DNA of 64,000 nucleotides from an uncultured Clostridia bacterium (GCA_934129745.1 CAKOWZ010000010.1:5762-69761), one strand, 5' to 3'. Shown: positions 45,806 through 54,798, counted from the first letter of the stretch. The notes: generated from the sequence alone by a model not told the origin. Numbers and translations: made by a program.

Positions 45806-46663
45806 ATGAAAGTAGCAGAAAATTGGAAAGATTATGAAATAATTGATATGGCAAATGGTGAAAAATTAGAAAGATGGAAAAATGTAATTTTGGTTCGTCC
45901 AGACCCACAGATTATCTGGAAGGACAAGTCTTTTCCAGAAAAATGGAACAAAATAAATGCTCGTTATAATCGTAGTAATACTGGTGGTGGTGCATGGGAA
46001 TATTCTAAAAAAATGCCTTCATCATGGGAAATTAAATATAAAAATTTGACATTTAATATCAAACCAATGGGATTTAAACATACTGGATTATTTCCAGAAC
46101 AAGCTGTTAATTGGGATTGGATGATTGATAAAATTAAAAATGCTAAAAGAGATATTAAAGTTTTGAATTTATTTGCATATACAGGTGGAGCAACAGTTGC
46201 TTGTTTATCAGCAGGTGCATCTGTTTGTCATGTTGATAGTTCAAAAGGAATGGTTTCTTGGGCTAAAGAAAATGTTATTTCATCTGGATTACAAGATAGA
46301 CCTGTTAGATATATTATTGATGATGTTGTTAAATTTGTTAATAGAGAAATTCGTCGTGGAAATAAATATGATGCAATAATTATGGACCCACCTTCTTATG
46401 GAAGAGGGGCAAATGGTGAGGTTTGGAAGTTTGAAGAAAATATATATGATTTAGTAGAATTATGTACTAAAGTTTTATCAGATGATCCATTATTTTTCTT
46501 AATTAATTCATATACAACTGGAATTTCAAGTACAGTTTTAGAAAATATTTTAAAATTAAATATTAAAAATAAGGGAACATTTAGTAATGGTGAAATTGGT
46601 TTACCAATGACTAATTCAAAAATGATTTTACCATGTGGTATTTATGGAAGATGGGAAAAATAA
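45806..46663 (+). CDS. Class I SAM-dependent methyltransferase (RlmI/RlmK-like)
   Basis: 285 residues, AAAGGAATG before ATG 45806. SAM-binding motif I is LNLFAYTGGATVACLSAG (about 118-135), motif II VDSS, and the catalytic IIMDPPSYGRG (about 191-201), as in 23S rRNA m5C/m2G methyltransferases of the RlmI group. An N-terminal beta domain (residues 1-95) contains WEYSKKMPSSWEI; a canonical PUA domain is not evident. Target RNA unknown. Confidence 0.85.
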   Translation: MKVAENWKDYEIIDMANGEKLERWKNVILVRPDPQIIWKDKSFPEKWNKINARYNRSNTGGGAWEYSKKMPSSWEIKYKNLTFNIKPMGFKHTGLFPEQAVNWDWMIDKIKNAKRDIKVLNLFAYTGGATVACLSAGASVCHVDSSKGMVSWAKENVISSGLQDRPVRYIIDDVVKFVNREIRRGNKYDAIIMDPPSYGRGANGEVWKFEENIYDLVELCTKVLSDDPLFFLINSYTTGISSTVLENILKLNIKNKGTFSNGEIGLPMTNSKMILPCGIYGRWEK

Positions 46664-46794
46664 TTGATTTAAAAAAGTGTTGTATAAAGTTTGAAAATGT
46701 TGAATAAATTGATACTTTTAAAATAAATTTGATTTTTAAATAAATTAGAGTTTATGAATATAGATTAGAGTGTATAAATAGATTGGAGTTAAAA

Positions 46795-47481
46795 ATGCAT
46801 AAATTAAATGTTTTATATGAAGATAATCATATTATAGTTGTAGAAAAAATTGTAAATGTTCCATCACAAGCTGATAAAACTGGTGATATTGATATGTTAA
46901 CTATTATTAAAGATTATATAAAAGAAAAATATAATAAACCAGGGAATGTTTATTTAGGATTAGTACATAGATTAGATAGACCTGTTGGTGGTGTTATGGT
47001 TTTTGCTAAAACTTCTAAAGCTGCAAGTAGATTAAGTGAACAAGTTAGAGTTAAGGAATTTGAAAAAAAATATTTGGTAATTGTTAACGGAAAAATAGAG
47101 CCATCTAAAGGAGAATTTGAAGATTATTTATTAAAAAATGAGAAATCTAATATGAGTAGGGTGGTTCCTGAAAATACTAAAAATGCTAAATATGCAAATT
47201 TGGAATATGAAGTATTAAAATATAATGAAGAAATTGATTTATCACTTGTTAAGGTTCATTTACACACTGGCAGACATCATCAAATTAGAGTTCAATTTTC
47301 CAGCAGAAATCATAGTATTTATGGTGATCAAAAATATGGTGGAAGAGGTCATGGAAAACAAATTGCACTTTGGGCATATAGCTTAAGTTTTATTCATCCT
47401 ATTACCAAAGAAAGAATGGAGTTTAGAGTTTTGCCTGAAATAATAGGTAGTTGGAAAATCTTAGAAGGTGTAGAATTATAG
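46795..47481 (+). CDS. RluA-family 23S rRNA/tRNA pseudouridine synthase
   Basis: 228 residues from ATG 46795 (TTGGAG before it). Catalytic motif VHRLDRPVGGVMVFAKT with the essential Asp, and the later motif VHLHTGRHHQIRVQF, then YGDQKYGG. No S4 domain, so a short RluA-type enzyme; the site modified cannot be inferred. Ends before a long hairpin terminator. Confidence 0.93.
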   Translation: MHKLNVLYEDNHIIVVEKIVNVPSQADKTGDIDMLTIIKDYIKEKYNKPGNVYLGLVHRLDRPVGGVMVFAKTSKAASRLSEQVRVKEFEKKYLVIVNGKIEPSKGEFEDYLLKNEKSNMSRVVPENTKNAKYANLEYEVLKYNEEIDLSLVKVHLHTGRHHQIRVQFSSRNHSIYGDQKYGGRGHGKQIALWAYSLSFIHPITKERMEFRVLPEIIGSWKILEGVEL

Positions 47482-47581
47482 CCATTTTACAAATAACATA
47501 AATGCAAAATTTATTAAAATATATGATTAAAAAATTTATATTAAGTATATAAGTATAATTTTAAAAAATAATAGTGGTACA

Positions 47582-47642
47582 AAACACATAAAAAAGGGAA
47601 TGAAATTAAAATAAAAAAATTTCATTCCTTTTTTATGTGTTT
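47582..47642. terminator. Long hairpin terminator before agr
   Basis: AAACACATAAAAAAGGGAAT... and its complement ...ATTCCTTTTTTATGTGTTT form a ~24-bp stem with one bulge. Confidence 0.85.
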
Positions 47643-47721
47643 ATATGTACATAATAAAAATATGCAAATTAAAAGATGTATTATGTGTATAGAAATACAG
47701 AAACAAAAGAGGTGAACATAT

Positions 47722-48355
47722 ATGATTGATAAATTTTGTGAATACATAACAAATAAAATTAGAAAAGAAATGCCAGAAGTTGATGATGAAAAAGCAGAAG
47801 TTATTAAATATGGTTTACAATTATTGTTTGGAGAGTTACCTAAATTATTTATTTTAGCTGGAATTGCATTAGTCTTAGGTGTATTTAAATGGACAATTAT
47901 TACATTTGGATTAATGTTACCATATAGAATGTATTCAGGTGGTTTTCATTTAAAAACTCATATTGGTTGCATGATTCGGAACTTCAATAATGTATATAGG
48001 AAATGCATTTATGAGTCAATATATTCAAATGTCTATATTTCCAAAAATAATTATGGGAGTGTGTATATGGCTTTTTGCAATAATTATGATTAATAAATAT
48101 GCTCCTGCTGATACAGAAAATGTGCCTGTTATTTCTAAAAAAGAAAGAAGAAAAAGAAAAATTGTTTCTTATATTATAGCAACAATAATGATAATAGCTG
48201 GAGAATTTGTGCAAAATCAAATAATTTCAAATATCTTGATTTTTGGAGTTTTATTTCAAACAATTACAATTACAAGAATCGCATATAAATTAACAAAAAA
48301 TAAATATGGATATGAGGAATATTGGAAACAACAAAATATTGCTAATGGAGTGTAG
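47722..48355 (+). pseudogene. agrB: agrB, AIP-processing membrane endopeptidase, split by one extra base
   Basis: AgrB cleaves and cyclises the AgrD precursor at the membrane. ATG 47722 has AGAGGTG upstream. The first frame gives a normal N-terminus with the catalytic GGFHLKTHIGC (His and Cys seven apart). At 47971-47980 the read ATGATTCGGA breaks the frame: removing one C (47977) gives M-I-G-T-S-I-M-Y-I-G and joins the second frame (to 48355), which supplies the remaining membrane helices and a KERRKRKIVSYIIA loop. The repaired protein is 210 residues, normal for AgrB. As written the product stops at 48093 after a short out-of-frame tail. Mutation or sequencing error are both possible. Confidence 0.9.
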
Positions 48356-48475
48356 AAAATGTTTTTTGAAATTCTATAAAATATTTTGATATTAAAATGT
48401 TTGATAATTATAACATTATATACCGGTTATAATGTTTGATTATATATATATAATTATTTAAGGGGGAGTTATAAT

Positions 48476-48595
48476 ATGTTAAAATTTTTATCTAAAATAG
48501 CTGAAAAATATGCAAAATCTACAAATACTGCTTGTGTATGGTGGGGATTAATTCACCAACCAAAAATGCCTAAATCATTAATAAAAAAAGACTAA
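48476..48595 (+). CDS. agrD: AgrD cyclic-lactone autoinducer peptide precursor
   Basis: 39 residues from ATG 48476 with GGGGGAG 8 bases upstream. Amphipathic N-terminal helix (MLKFLSKIAEKYAKS), then TACVWWGLIHQPKMP and a charged tail, matching the clostridial cyclic-lactone autoinducer layout in which a Cys ring lies just before a conserved (Y/H)QPK.P segment. The Cys would form the thiolactone; the exact C-terminal residue of the ring cannot be read from sequence. It follows agrB by 120 bases and faces agrAC. Confidence 0.88.
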   Translation: MLKFLSKIAEKYAKSTNTACVWWGLIHQPKMPKSLIKKD

Positions 48596-48621
48596 TTAAT
48601 ATAAAAAAATATATATAAAAT

Positions 48622-48657
48622 AAAAGAAACCCAACTCAGTATAAGTTGGATTTCTTT
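48622..48657. terminator. Bidirectional terminator between agrBD and agrC
   Basis: AAAGAAACCCAACT and AAGTTGGATTTCTTT pair around CAGTAT. Confidence 0.85.
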
Positions 48658-48659
48658 AA

Positions 48660-50018
48660 TTACTTATAATAAATTATTAATTCTTGTTTAAAGAAATCAT
48701 CATTTTTGCTTGTATCTAATATAATATTATTATGTCTTTTTATAATTTTAGATACTTGCCATAATCCAATACCATGAGATTCTTTATTTTGTGTTTTGGA
48801 AGTATATCCTTTTTCAAATAATTTATTTATATTTATGTCCTTGTCCTCATATGTGTTTTCAATTGAAAGTAATTGATATTTTTTAGGTTTGACATCTGTA
48901 ATTTCTATATTAATTATTTTTTTATCACACTTTGAAGAGGCTTCAATAGCATTATCCAATAAAATACCAAGGATTCTGCAAAATTCATAAACATCTAATT
49001 TTAAATTATTAAGATTTATGAAAACTTGAAGATTTATAGTAATGCCTAATTCATCTGCTTTGTAATATTTTGTGGCTAATATATTGTAAATGGCAGGATT
49101 GTTTATAATTTTAGGGTTAAGTGTAGAGAGATTGTTATTTATATGACACTCAGCAATTATTTTGTTGTAATAATCCTCTAAACCTTTCATATTTTTTGAA
49201 TAAATATATCCACCTAAAGCAGTAATAATATTAGAAAAATCATGCTTAAAAGCTCTAACATTATTATACAGCAATTCCAAACTTTTATTATGCAATTCAG
49301 ATTGTTTTAAATTATTTTGTGTAATATCTAAGTTAATAGTTTTTATAATACTAAAAATACTTACAATAGAATATGTTATTAATGTAATTAAACTAATTAA
49401 TGTTATATAAGGTGGTAATTCTTTATAATAAAAAGCAAATAAATAAAATTGTATAGCTATCAAGAAAATTACAAAAACTAAATTTATAGTTAATAATTTA
49501 ATCTTAGAAGAACTAAATTGATGAATTACCGGAATTTTGTTTTTAACTTTTTTAACCAATAAGGAAAGCAAAAATATTGTTGTATAAATTAAAAGCATAG
49601 CAGGAATTCTATATATAATTATATACTGAAAATCTAAAAATGCTTTCTTAAATAAAATAAAACAGATTTGTGAATAGATACTTTCAATAACAACTATAAT
49701 AAGCATTGAAATGATTTCAGCTATTATAGATTTTAAATATGATGTTTTAAAAATTAATTTAATAACCACAAATGTTAAAATTAATGATATGTATATTGAA
49801 AATTCATTCGGAATAAAAAATGTTAGTAAAATTGAAAGAATTTCCATAACAAATATATAAGTAATTTTCTGTTTTTTAGTAGCACTAATATCTAAAATAG
49901 TTGTAAAAAAATTCATAACAACATAATTTTCAATAAAAGCTAAAAATATAGAGATATAACGCATTAAATATTCATCTTCAGTATTAACAATGTTCCACAA
50001 ATGATGCAAAAAATCCAT
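48660..50018 (-). CDS. agrC: AgrC-type sensor histidine kinase (GHKL family)
   Basis: 452 residues from ATG 50018 (AGGAGG 12 bases upstream on its strand, just after the agrA stop). About six to seven hydrophobic helices in residues 20-215 form the peptide-sensing domain. Cytoplasmic part: phospho-His in RAFKHDFSNIITALGGY, N box LDNAIEASSK, and G box SHGIGLWQVSKIIKRH. HPK10-type kinase that responds to the cyclic peptide. Lies behind agrA in a two-gene operon transcribed toward agrBD. Confidence 0.92.
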   Translation of the reverse strand: MDFLHHLWNIVNTEDEYLMRYISIFLAFIENYVVMNFFTTILDISATKKQKITYIFVMEILSILLTFFIPNEFSIYISLILTFVVIKLIFKTSYLKSIIAEIISMLIIVVIESIYSQICFILFKKAFLDFQYIIIYRIPAMLLIYTTIFLLSLLVKKVKNKIPVIHQFSSSKIKLLTINLVFVIFLIAIQFYLFAFYYKELPPYITLISLITLITYSIVSIFSIIKTINLDITQNNLKQSELHNKSLELLYNNVRAFKHDFSNIITALGGYIYSKNMKGLEDYYNKIIAECHINNNLSTLNPKIINNPAIYNILATKYYKADELGITINLQVFINLNNLKLDVYEFCRILGILLDNAIEASSKCDKKIINIEITDVKPKKYQLLSIENTYEDKDININKLFEKGYTSKTQNKESHGIGLWQVSKIIKRHNNIILDTSKNDDFFKQELIIYYK

Positions 50019-50026
50019 AAAAAATT

Positions 50027-50719
50027 CTAACCTCCTGTAAATAAATTTTCGAAATTTGGACCAATAGGACAATTCATATTTTCATTTTCATTAAAGAAAA
50101 TGGTATTATTGGACTTAATATGAGAGATTTGGTTAAGATTTACAACATATGATTTATGACATCTAACAAAATTTTTGGGTAAATGTTCTAAAATATCAGA
50201 AAAAGAAGAATTAATTGAAAAATCATTTCCTTTAGTTTTAAAGATAGCTTTTTTTCCTTGTTTTTGAATAAAATATATATTATTAGAATTAATATATCCT
50301 GAATTTTTATTGAATCTTAAAAAATTATTATCACTACAAGAAATATCATCAAATAAACGAATAACAGTTTCTTCTAGTCTTTCTAAAGTGACAGGCTTGG
50401 CTAAAAAGTCAAAAGTTCTATATTTGTATGCAACCATTGAGTACTCTAAATGAGCAGTTGTAAACATAATATAAACTTTTCTGTTCCTTTTTCTTATTAT
50501 ATTGGCTAAGTCCATCCCAGATACAGCTGATTTTAAATCAATATCAAGGATAACAACATCAAATAAATTAGTTTCAGTGTATGTAAGTAGTTCATTTGGT
50601 TTTGAAGTTGTAAATACAATTTGACCAGATAAATTATCGTTTATAAAAATTGACTCTAGCATTCTTTCCATTCTTTTTAAAGTACTTTGATTATCATCAC
50701 ACATTATAAAATTTAACAC
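50027..50719 (-). CDS. agrA: AgrA-type LytTR response regulator
   Basis: 230 residues from GTG 50719, chosen because ATAGGAG is 9 bases upstream on its strand; the longer frame to 50836 would add a hydrophobic stretch not seen in the family. Receiver: FIMCDDNQSTLKRME, Asp in VVILDIDLKSAVSG, Lys in LAKPVTLERL. The LytTR DNA-binding domain covers the last 100 residues (IQKQGKKAIFKT, VRCHKSYVVNLNQI). Would activate target promoters after AgrC phosphorylation. Stop lies 8 bases before agrC. Confidence 0.92.
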   Translation of the reverse strand: MLNFIMCDDNQSTLKRMERMLESIFINDNLSGQIVFTTSKPNELLTYTETNLFDVVILDIDLKSAVSGMDLANIIRKRNRKVYIMFTTAHLEYSMVAYKYRTFDFLAKPVTLERLEETVIRLFDDISCSDNNFLRFNKNSGYINSNNIYFIQKQGKKAIFKTKGNDFSINSSFSDILEHLPKNFVRCHKSYVVNLNQISHIKSNNTIFFNENENMNCPIGPNFENLFTGG

Positions 50720-51076
50720 AGTATCAGCTCCTATAATTATAAAAAATGTATAAAACATAAAAATAGTCAATGTAAAATAAAGTTTTGCTTTTGTTTCAAT
50801 TGTAAAAAATATACTAAATTTTTTGTCAAAAGTCAACGAAAATTGGAAAAATTTGGAAAATAATTTTACATAATGTAAATGTTTACAGATATGTTAACAT
50901 AAAACGAAACAAATATTTTCAAAATGAAAACAATAAAACAAATTAATGTTATGAATCTTTGTTATATAGTAAAGTTACATAATTAAAACTAAAAAATATT
51001 TGACAAGATTACAGAATAAAGTATAAAATAAAAGAAGAATAATTTAGTGAGAATAATAGATTTATAAAAGGAGAAA
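50720..51076. promoter_or_regulatory. Divergent control region between agrA and the phosphodiesterase gene
   Basis: About 360 bases without a gene. TTGACA (51000-51005), 16-base spacer, TATAAA (51022-51027) serves the + strand gene. At 50874-50887 TGTAAATGTTTACA differs by one base from a catabolite-response (cre) consensus, followed by the palindrome TGTTAACA near 50892. I could not identify a convincing AgrA direct-repeat site. Confidence 0.4.
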
Positions 51077-51082
51077 ATGAAA

Positions 51083-52240
51083 ATGAATGAAGAAAATATT
51101 GTTATGCCAAATTATGAACATTGTATTTTAGGAACAATTAATTCTATTTTAAAATATTATAATGTGGATATTAAGCATAAAAGTTCAGAAAGAATTGATA
51201 AAATATTAAGTGAAAAAAAATACAAAAATGTAGTGTTATTGATATTAGATGGAATGGGTGATATTGTATTAAAAAACATTGATGAAAATGGATATTTTAG
51301 ACAAAATCAAATTGATGTTATTACAAGTGTATATCCATCAACAACAACAGCAGCACTAACAACATATTATTCAGGAAAACCACCATTTGAAACTGGATGG
51401 ATTGCATGGTCTCAATATTTTAAAGAATATGGAAGAAATATTGATATGTTATCTCATCTACAATCATTAACAGGATTAAGTATAAAAAATGCTAGGTTAG
51501 ATGTATTTAAAGATGTGGTAAATTATAAAACAATTTTCAATCAAATTGAAGAAGCTTCAAAAACAGTAAAAGCATATGAAATAATGCCTTCATATTCTGA
51601 CAGAAGAGCTAAAAGAACAATTAAAGCTGATACTGTAGATGAAATTACTGAAAATATAAAATTGCTTTGTTCAAATGATGATAATAAATTTATAATGGCT
51701 TATTGTGATAATCCTGATGGTTTATTACATAAATATGGAACAAAATCTGATGAAGTAAGGGAATTTATTATTGAAACTGAGAAAAAAATAAAAGAGATGT
51801 GTGATGATTTAAATGAAGATACTATTGTAATTATATCAGCTGATCATGGTCATAAGGATATTGAAAAAGCTTATTCTATATTAGATTATCCAGTATTACA
51901 AAATTGTTTATTAATTCCACCATCATTGGAATCTAGATGTGTAACTTTTTGGGTTAAAGAAAATATGAGACCAGAATTTGAAAAAGAGTTTAGAAAACAA
52001 TTTAATGATGAATTTGTGTTAATGTCTAAAAAAGAATTTTTAGAAAAAAATATGCTTGGATTTGGAAACATGCATAATAAGATTGATGATTTTTTGGGTG
52101 ATTATATTGCAGTATCAATTTCAGGTAGTATAATTGTATTAGAAAATTATTTAGAAAAAGGAAAATCTATGAAAAAATCAACACATTGTGGACTTACAAA
52201 AGATGAAATGGAAGTTCCAGTTATAGTATTAAAAAAATAA
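51083..52240 (+). CDS. Alkaline phosphatase/nucleotide pyrophosphatase superfamily enzyme
   Basis: 385 residues from ATG 51083 (AAAGGAG 9 bases before; ATG 51077 is too close). Metal and nucleophile residues of the NPP group: LLILDGMGD, Thr in STTTAALTTYYSG, the DNPDGLLHKYG pair, SADHGHKD and the late THCGL His. No signal peptide, so cytoplasmic. Hydrolyses a phosphodiester or phosphomonoester; the substrate cannot be told. Monocistronic, divergent from agrA. Confidence 0.88.
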   Translation: MNEENIVMPNYEHCILGTINSILKYYNVDIKHKSSERIDKILSEKKYKNVVLLILDGMGDIVLKNIDENGYFRQNQIDVITSVYPSTTTAALTTYYSGKPPFETGWIAWSQYFKEYGRNIDMLSHLQSLTGLSIKNARLDVFKDVVNYKTIFNQIEEASKTVKAYEIMPSYSDRRAKRTIKADTVDEITENIKLLCSNDDNKFIMAYCDNPDGLLHKYGTKSDEVREFIIETEKKIKEMCDDLNEDTIVIISADHGHKDIEKAYSILDYPVLQNCLLIPPSLESRCVTFWVKENMRPEFEKEFRKQFNDEFVLMSKKEFLEKNMLGFGNMHNKIDDFLGDYIAVSISGSIIVLENYLEKGKSMKKSTHCGLTKDEMEVPVIVLKK

Positions 52241-52249
52241 CAGATATGA

Positions 52250-52278
52250 AAAAACACCGAGAGTTTCTCGGTGTTTTT
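52250..52278. terminator. Shared terminator after the phosphatase-family gene
   Basis: AAAAACACCGAGAG and CTCGGTGTTTTT pair around TTT; A-run and T-run make it bidirectional, also ending the foreign gene at 52287. Confidence 0.9.
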
Positions 52279-52286
52279 AAGTGGGG

Positions 52287-52583
52287 TTAATCATCAAATC
52301 GTATTGACAAACGATCTAGATGACTGAACTTATCAAAGTTTTGCTTACAAAATGAACGGAATTTATGTGCAATTTCATCCATTCTGATTCTCATTGGGTA
52401 ATTTCTCCAATTATAAAAGAGCTCGCTATCAAAGAAATCATCAATTTCTTTTTGTGGCATGTCTGAAATCAAGGATTTGCAGGTTGTTAAAAGAGTGTTT
52501 CTATCATGTTTTTGCATCCAATGAGCTAATACCTGACGAGGATGTTGCCGTGGATAGTAATCTCTTTTATCACATGAGATATA
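52287..52583 (-). pseudogene. 3' continuation of the HIT gene after an in-frame amber codon
   Basis: Directly after the TAG at 52584-52586 the same frame stays open for 98 codons (reading YISCDKRDYYPRQHPRQVL, then ATG 52517 and on to SIRFDD). The composition and codon use equal the HIT gene before it. An independent start at ATG 52517 would omit the first 22 codons and has no ribosome site, so this is best read as the C-terminal domain of one protein interrupted by a stop. Nonsense mutation, readthrough or an error are open. Confidence 0.6.
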
Positions 52584-53396
52584 CTAGTTATCTTCTTGAT
52601 CAACATACAACATATAAGGGTGTTCATTATAATCCAAAAGACTGTCTTTTGATATGAGCTGTGGGGTAAGACCACTGGATTGAACTTCTTCCAAAATTGA
52701 CATATTTGTACAGGCTAGATGAAAATGAGCATGTACAATACTGGTTTTATGTTTTCCAGCTCCAGTTTTTCCAGAACCACATTCAAATCCAAATACCTTT
52801 TTGCCATATATGCAAGATAGAATTGAAGAGATGTTAGAATAAATAATGAAAAACTCATCTAATTCAATCATATTAAGATTGGCAAAAGACATTACATGTC
52901 GTTTAGGAACAATCATTATATAGCCTTCATAAAATGCTCCTGTTCCTGGAACTACAAAAAAATTGTCTGTTTCATATAAAATGTGTTCAGGGTAATCAGA
53001 TTGTTTATTAAGGATTTTACAGATTAAACATTCTGATTTTGGCTGAATATAGCCTGAATCTGTAGAAACACTGACATGGTCTCCTGTGTCAATTCCATGA
53101 ATAGCTAGCAATTTTGGAAAATCTTCTAAAATGCTTTGACATGATAACATCATTTTTTCTGTGGATGTTGTGAATGATGATAATTGAAGCACTATAGGAG
53201 AAAATTTGCTTAAATTGAGTTCTGTTTTTGTTGAAAAATATACAGCATTTTTGTTAAAATGATATACATTTTTCAATGTAGAGTGAGTTACATTCCGGAT
53301 TATTGTAACAGCCTTAAATCCTTTGATGATTTCTTGAGCTTTTACAATGTTCATAGTATCTCCTATTATTACAATTAACCGCTGAGTTTTTAGCAT
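52584..53396 (-). CDS. HIT-domain nucleotide hydrolase-like protein, codon-distinct singleton
   Basis: 270 residues from ATG 53396 (AAAGGGGAG 7 bases upstream); ATG 53354 with ATAGGAG is an equally good start and gives 256. The first 110 residues are unassigned. Residues about 135-245 form a histidine-triad domain: CLICKILNKQSDYPEHILYE, FVVPGTGAFYEGYIMIVPKR, and the triad HAHFHLA. HIT proteins hydrolyse nucleotide phosphoesters. The frame is cut by a TAG followed by 98 open codons. Own promoter at 53432-53460. CAG/GGC/CTG codon use differs from neighbours. Confidence 0.8.
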   Translation of the reverse strand: MLKTQRLIVIIGDTMNIVKAQEIIKGFKAVTIIRNVTHSTLKNVYHFNKNAVYFSTKTELNLSKFSPIVLQLSSFTTSTEKMMLSCQSILEDFPKLLAIHGIDTGDHVSVSTDSGYIQPKSECLICKILNKQSDYPEHILYETDNFFVVPGTGAFYEGYIMIVPKRHVMSFANLNMIELDEFFIIYSNISSILSCIYGKKVFGFECGSGKTGAGKHKTSIVHAHFHLACTNMSILEEVQSSGLTPQLISKDSLLDYNEHPYMLYVDQEDN

Positions 53397-53431
53397 AAGT
53401 ATGCTCCCCTTTCAAAAAATAGAATAATATT

Positions 53432-53460
53432 ATTATATCATTTTTTGGGGGAAAAGTAAA
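53432..53460 (-). promoter_or_regulatory. Promoter of the HIT gene
   Basis: Minus strand TTTACT (53460-53455), 17-base spacer, TATAAT (53437-53432). Confidence 0.55.
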
Positions 53461-53572
53461 TAGATTAAGCGAAAATGGTGCATTTTGGACGGTTCTAAAA
53501 AATATCTTCAAATTTAACATATAATTTATACACAAATAATATAAATAGAAATAAAAGTAGGAGATATTTGAT

Positions 53573-53764
53573 ATGAATTTTAACAAAAAAAGTCTTTTAC
53601 ATATATTTACATTGTTTTTTGTTTTTATATTTATTTTTTCAATTGTTATAAATAATGATTTAAAAAATGAAATATTATTAACAAATAAAAAAATGATTGA
53701 TGATGGTCATATTGTTGGAAATTATACACCTAAATTCTTAATGTTTGGAATTAAAAATGTATAA
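53573..53764 (+). pseudogene. Internally deleted copy of the polysaccharide deacetylase gene
   Basis: 63 codons. The first 42 match the start of the protein at 56635 (MNFNKKSLLHIFTL, FSIVINNDLKNEILLTN), then the frame jumps to MIDDGHIVGNYTPKFLM, which corresponds to residues ~133-149 there. Roughly 90 codons including the catalytic TFD motif are missing, so no enzyme activity is expected. The leader and ribosome site (AGGAG) are kept. Confidence 0.85.
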
Positions 53765-53898
53765 AAGAATGGGGTAAATAGCCTATTATAGCAATTCGAA
53801 TTTACTTTAAGAACATAATTACAAGTAAAGGTTATTAATTATTTGCAAAAACAGATTGGTTAAAATTTGCAATAAACATAGAAAGACTAAGAAAAAGA

Positions 53899-53920
53899 GG
53901 TCTGATATTTCTATCAGACC
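53899..53920 (-). terminator. Terminator of the gene at 53949
   Basis: GGTCTGATA and TATCAGACC pair around TTTC; on the minus strand it is followed by CTCTTTTTC. Confidence 0.8.
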
Positions 53921-53948
53921 AATATCAAAAAGTTCATATTTCATCATT

Positions 53949-54191
53949 TCATTTAAAGAGAATAATTTCTGCTTTATCCCCCCAGTCAGCATCAATTGAT
54001 GAAGTATTATAGTGCAATTTGGAAGTATACTGTAACAATTTTATTAAGTCACTTCCTGTAAAGTTTTTAAGCATGTACGTGTAATTAACATACATATTAT
54101 TTTCAATAATCTTTATTGAAAATGCCCGTCCAAGTTCTGCACCATTATTGTGGATAGCAGAAATCATCTCATGAATGGATTTATATTCCAT
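53949..54191 (-). CDS. Small hypothetical protein, codon-distinct singleton
   Basis: 80 residues from ATG 54191 with AGGAGG upstream on its strand. Mixed alpha/beta (SIHEMISAIHNNGAELGRAF, NYTYMLKNFTGSDLIKLLQY), no membrane segment. Inserted between the pdaA remnant and the small-protein gene of duplication unit 1 and absent at the equivalent place in unit 2, so it arrived after the duplication. Family not recognised. The 330 bases upstream (54192-54523) hold no gene I can see. Confidence 0.6.
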   Translation of the reverse strand: MEYKSIHEMISAIHNNGAELGRAFSIKIIENNMYVNYTYMLKNFTGSDLIKLLQYTSKLHYNTSSIDADWGDKAEIILFK

Positions 54192-54523
54192 ACAATACCT
54201 CCTAATATAGTCGATAAGTAGTTGTTTATGTGCTTTTGATATTGTTAGTGTCTGACCACAAAATTATTTGATTAATTTCACACTAACTTATATGATAAAA
54301 CCAGTTTATCAACTTGGATTATTTGTTATATTATCACATTTATATATAATTGTAAATTACTTATAGAAAATTTATTGAAAAAGGTTATATTTATATGCAT
54401 TATAAACATTAAAATACATTGATAATTTGTGCTTTTATATAAATTTGAAAATTGGGTAGCTAAAAAGAGTAAAATACGTTATACTATTTATGATAAGTTT
54501 AATAAATAAGGAGAATTAAGATT

Positions 54524-54798
54524 ATGGTTTATGAATTTGCAAAATATCCTGATGAAACATTAGTTGTTTTTCAGATATAAGAAAAAAAGAAAATGGAGAA
54601 GAATATATTCATGTAACTTTTGAAAGACCAATGGATTATGGATTTGATACTGTTGTTTTTGAGCTTCCAAGTTATGAAATAGTAGAAAAAGATGGCCATT
54701 TTTCTGATGAAGAAATAAAAGAATTTAGAGAAACAGTAGAAAAAGGAGCACATTTATTTTTTAAATATGCAAGACAAGGAGGTCTTAAATTTGCCTAA
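54524..54798 (+). pseudogene. Frameshifted paralog of the small protein at 57582
   Basis: ATG 54524 (AAGGAG upstream) reads MVYEFAKYPDETLVVFQI then TAA at 54578. Adding one T to the T-run near 54568-54571 restores a frame to 54798 that matches the 57582 protein over its length (RKKENGEEYIHVTFERPM, ELPSYEIVEKDG, FKYARQGGLKFA). The loss lies in a homopolymer, so an assembly error is possible, but the gene as written is broken. Confidence 0.82.

Noticed and set aside
53780..53898. Coding remnant reading AKTDWLKFAINIERLRKRG
   Set aside because: Short open stretch without start or family match; overlaps the terminator of the gene at 53949.
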